Part shown: positions 14,205 through 16,369 of the stretch, piece after piece
Numbering within the stretch: the stretch's first letter is position 1
Layout of the letters: each line of letters opens with the position of its first letter
NCBI GenBank assembly: GCA_031257075.1
Contig: JAIRPM010000050.1
Location: 1-16,369 of the forward strand
DNA from: Spirochaetaceae bacterium
GTDB taxonomy: Bacteria; Spirochaetota; Spirochaetia; Treponematales; Breznakiellaceae
DNA: 16,369 nt
Direction: 5' to 3'
The notes under the pieces: model-generated
Told to the model about the DNA's origin: nothing
The model's input: only the letters and a program-made list of their open reading frames with translations
Database searches by the model: none
Program-made: the position numbers and the translations under genes

Positions 14205-14233
14205 TTGTTTTTTATGGGAATTAGGCGTATACT
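14205..14233 (+). promoter_or_regulatory. Promoter of the surface lipoprotein gene
   Basis: TTGTTT (14205-14210), a 17-bp spacer and TATACT (14228-14233, 5/6 match). The predicted +1 is 14240, one base before a GTG at 14241. An ATG at 14214 falls inside the spacer, so it would not be on this transcript. Confidence 0.55.
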
Positions 14234-14250
14234 TAAGGTTGTGAGAAGAT

Positions 14251-16369
14251 TTGCCGGATATTGTATTTTATTGGCGGCGGCGCTGGTTTGCTGCGCGCAG
14301 CCTGACAGCGGCGGCGCTGGTTTGCTGCGCGCAGCCTAACAGCGGCGGCGATGAAGGCGTTGCCGGCGAGATAACGCTGCGGATAACTATGGAGAGCGGG
14401 CAGGCAGGGCCGGCGCGGTCTGTGATGCCCGGCAGTAGTTGGACTGAGCCGGTAGCAGGCTGGGAATTGTCATTATACGACACGGATAGAGATACTCCTT
14501 TTCAACAAAACTATTTCCAAAGAGGGCAAGACATACTGTTTAGTTTGAGGGAGGCGAAGCCTATCCGGGTGAAAGCGGCCGGCTACGCCGTATGGGAGAG
14601 CGGCCGCCCTAGTGGGACTAAACTGCTGGAGACTCGTGCGTTTCTTGAATTTACCGTGGAACAGGTGCGTTCCGGGCAGGTGAGCGTGAAGGTAGAACCG
14701 CTCGCGGATGCGGTAGAAGGTACCAGCGGAAACATTGACCTGCAGGTGAAGTGGGATACGGTGAACACGCCGGCGCTTACTCGCTTGAAGGCGGCATTGA
14801 AGGATTCCGACGGGAATGCAATATCTATCGGCCTAAACTACAACAGCGTTACCGTCTCCGATGGCAGCAGCGTAGATATTACCGCCGGTGGAAAAGAAGC
14901 GCAAATACAGGCAAATGAAGTGCCGGCAGGCTGGTATACGCTTGTGCTGACATTTTACAAAGATGTGAATGGGGATGATGTCGCGGCGGGGATTTTTCAC
15001 GAATCGGTAACGGTGTGGCCCGGAACTACGGCGAACAGTTGGATACGGCCGTCAGTTAACGGTATGGGAGGAGGCAGTTACCAATACATGAACATAACGG
15101 AGGCTGATTTTGCGAGCGCGCGGGCAAATGTCCTTTCGATTAAGGTATACAAGGACAGTGAAACGAATGCGGTGCTGGATATGGCAACGGCGGATACCGG
15201 TGAAACCCTTTTATTTCCTGCGCATGCTATTTTTAGCGCGAGCTCTTTGCGCTTTGTTATTGATTTTTTCGCGCCCGGGGACGCGCCAACCGGAGCCGGT
15301 ATTTATGAGACTGTGCTTATTAACAACGACAGGACATCGCGGACTTTACCAGGAAGTTATGGGTATCCTCATCCGCAGGCGTATCCGTACTATTACGTTT
15401 ACGAGTTTACGCTCGAAGCAACGGATATAGGCCACATAGCTGCCGGCGGGGCGCTGAAAATCACGGCGCGCGCGCCGGACTTTTTCACGCGGAAGACCTA
15501 CACTTTGACAAGCAGCGTGGCAGCGGCGCGGAACTATGCCGGCACGGCCGTGTACTACCCAACGCTTTCCGCCGCTATTGATGCCGCGTCCGGCACCGAG
15601 GGCGCTCCCGATACGATAACCGTTTTGCGGGACATAGGCCTTGACAACGAGGAAATAGCGGCGATAGCGGCCGCGTGGCCTGCCGGCACGAACAAACACA
15701 TCAAACTGACACCGACGGGAATAACGCGTACCCTCAAGCGCATTACGGCCAATACCGGCGCGTTCTTCACGGTGGGTAGCGGCAGTTCTCTCACGCTGGA
15801 AGGGAACGGCACGGGAAAACTGATACTGGACGGCGGGGCGGTGTGGACGGGGAGCACGCCCGCTACGCTGCCTGAGGGCATGACCTCGGATGACTTCCCC
15901 TCGCCGGCATTCGGGGCAGAGAACGTTAGCGGTATTAACGCGAGCGGCCCGCTGGTAGCGGTGAACAGCGGCGGCGCGTTTACGATGAATGCGGGCGCGG
16001 TTTTGCAGAATAATAATTATAATAGCAGGGGCGGCGGTGTGTATGTAAATAGCGGCGGCACATTCACGATGAACGGCGGCGCGGTGGTGAAAGGGAACAG
16101 GTCGCTCCGCAACGGTGGCGGTGTGTTTGTTACCGCCGGCGGCACATTCACGATGTCCGGCGGCACGATAAGCGGTAACACGGCAACCCAAAGCGGCGGC
16201 GGTGTGCATGTAAACGGCAACGGCAACGGCGCATTCACGATGTTCGGCGGCACGATAAACGGTAACACGGCAACCATCAACGGCGATGGTGTGTGTTTTA
16301 GCAATGGTACATTCACCATGTCCGATGCTGCCGTCATTAACGCGAATAACGATGTGTTCCTGCCAAGCG
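14251..16369 (+). CDS. Large surface lipoprotein with C-terminal beta-helix repeats (partial, signal region frameshifted)
   Basis: A frame open from 14245 to the window end (about 706 codons from TTG 14251), incomplete at the C-terminus. After a Cys-containing signal end (AAALVCCAQPNSGGDEG), an N-terminal region with beta-domain character contains GWYTLVLTFYKDVNGDD and DLQVKWDT segments. A segment TAVYYPTLSAAIDAASGTEG follows, then five units of about 27-29 residues of the form GGGVYVNSGGTFTMNGG (from about 15949), expected to fold as a right-handed beta-helix like autotransporter or Pmp proteins. It is probably exposed on the cell surface as an adhesin-like protein. The expected start GTG 14241 (MRRFAGYCILLAAALVCC) is in another frame because of the 34-bp duplication; TTG 14251 is the only nearby start in the open frame, and ATG 14389 would lose the signal. 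Confidence 0.75.
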   Translation, partial: MPDIVFYWRRRWFAARSLTAAALVCCAQPNSGGDEGVAGEITLRITMESGQAGPARSVMPGSSWTEPVAGWELSLYDTDRDTPFQQNYFQRGQDILFSLREAKPIRVKAAGYAVWESGRPSGTKLLETRAFLEFTVEQVRSGQVSVKVEPLADAVEGTSGNIDLQVKWDTVNTPALTRLKAALKDSDGNAISIGLNYNSVTVSDGSSVDITAGGKEAQIQANEVPAGWYTLVLTFYKDVNGDDVAAGIFHESVTVWPGTTANSWIRPSVNGMGGGSYQYMNITEADFASARANVLSIKVYKDSETNAVLDMATADTGETLLFPAHAIFSASSLRFVIDFFAPGDAPTGAGIYETVLINNDRTSRTLPGSYGYPHPQAYPYYYVYEFTLEATDIGHIAAGGALKITARAPDFFTRKTYTLTSSVAAARNYAGTAVYYPTLSAAIDAASGTEGAPDTITVLRDIGLDNEEIAAIAAAWPAGTNKHIKLTPTGITRTLKRITANTGAFFTVGSGSSLTLEGNGTGKLILDGGAVWTGSTPATLPEGMTSDDFPSPAFGAENVSGINASGPLVAVNSGGAFTMNAGAVLQNNNYNSRGGGVYVNSGGTFTMNGGAVVKGNRSLRNGGGVFVTAGGTFTMSGGTISGNTATQSGGGVHVNGNGNGAFTMFGGTINGNTATINGDGVCFSNGTFTMSDAAVINANNDVFLPS
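14274..14350. repeat. 34-bp tandem duplication in the lipoprotein signal region
   Basis: Copies at 14274-14307 and 14308-14341 differ by one base (G versus A at the 31st position), and the first 9 bases recur at 14342-14350. Each copy encodes the signal-peptide core AAALVCCAQP. Since 34 is not a multiple of three, two copies put GTG 14241 or ATG 14214 out of frame, with a TAA at 14337-14339. One or four copies would restore the frame. Each copy contains the perfect palindrome GCTGCGCGCAGC. Confidence 0.9.

Noticed and set aside
15346..16209. Minus-strand 287-aa ORF at the window end
   Set aside because: Antisense shadow of the beta-helix lipoprotein; the sense frame shows regular protein repeats and runs to the window end.

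Overview
The window looks like a spirochaete chromosome, most likely a Treponema of the termite- or animal-gut type. This is inferred from gene content: a membrane LysM protein with an Hsp70-like N-terminus beside a lipoprotein lytic transglycosylase, several lipoproteins with relaxed lipoboxes, a YqeC protein, and a surface lipoprotein with repeated GG-x-TFTM units. No rRNA or tRNA is present to confirm the taxon. No phage, IS element, CRISPR array or tRNA gene was seen.

Layout. (1) 1-345: an 11-G tract at the window edge, a doubtful partial minus-strand ORF and a strong minus-strand promoter. (2) 6476-346, minus strand: a compact cluster of Hsp70-like/LysM membrane protein, lytic transglycosylase lipoprotein, flavodoxin-fold reductase and DinG-type helicase, with 26-bp and 4-bp overlaps and one 53-bp gap. 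(3) 6576-8661, plus strand: RlmE/FtsJ rRNA methyltransferase, then argininosuccinate lyase with its own promoter. (4) 8662-9933: a repeat-rich accessory stretch. A 21-bp minisatellite of 11 units, open in the argH reading frame, leads into a promoter and an unassigned two-domain 219-aa protein. A cluster of seven alternating palindromes follows, touching the stop codons of the two convergent genes. (5) 14026-9909, minus strand: probable outer-membrane barrel, small lipoprotein, YqeC, HisC and a UroD-fold probable methyltransferase, tightly packed, with a second promoter before hisC. (6) 14205 to the end, plus strand: a large surface lipoprotein open for about 706 codons and running off the window. 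Its signal-peptide region carries a 34-bp tandem duplication that shifts the reading frame.

Two patterns stand out. First, several promoter-like hexamer pairs (minus 262/239, LysM, argH, hisC, the 14.2-kb lipoprotein) lie so that the predicted transcription start falls on, or within 2 nt of, the start codon, with no Shine-Dalgarno. This suggests frequent leaderless mRNAs. Genes such as the 219-aa protein and the UroD-like gene have ordinary ribosome binding sites. Second, there are several kinds of repeat with possible contingency or regulatory roles: poly-G, the 21-bp minisatellite, A/B palindromes, the 34-bp frame-shifting duplication and a 66-nt-period repeat in the LysM linker.

The first minus-strand cluster appears devoted to the cell envelope (peptidoglycan binding and cleavage) with DNA-repair and redox genes attached. 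The second mixes envelope proteins with histidine biosynthesis, a selenium-hydroxylase accessory protein and a corrinoid-methyltransferase-like protein.
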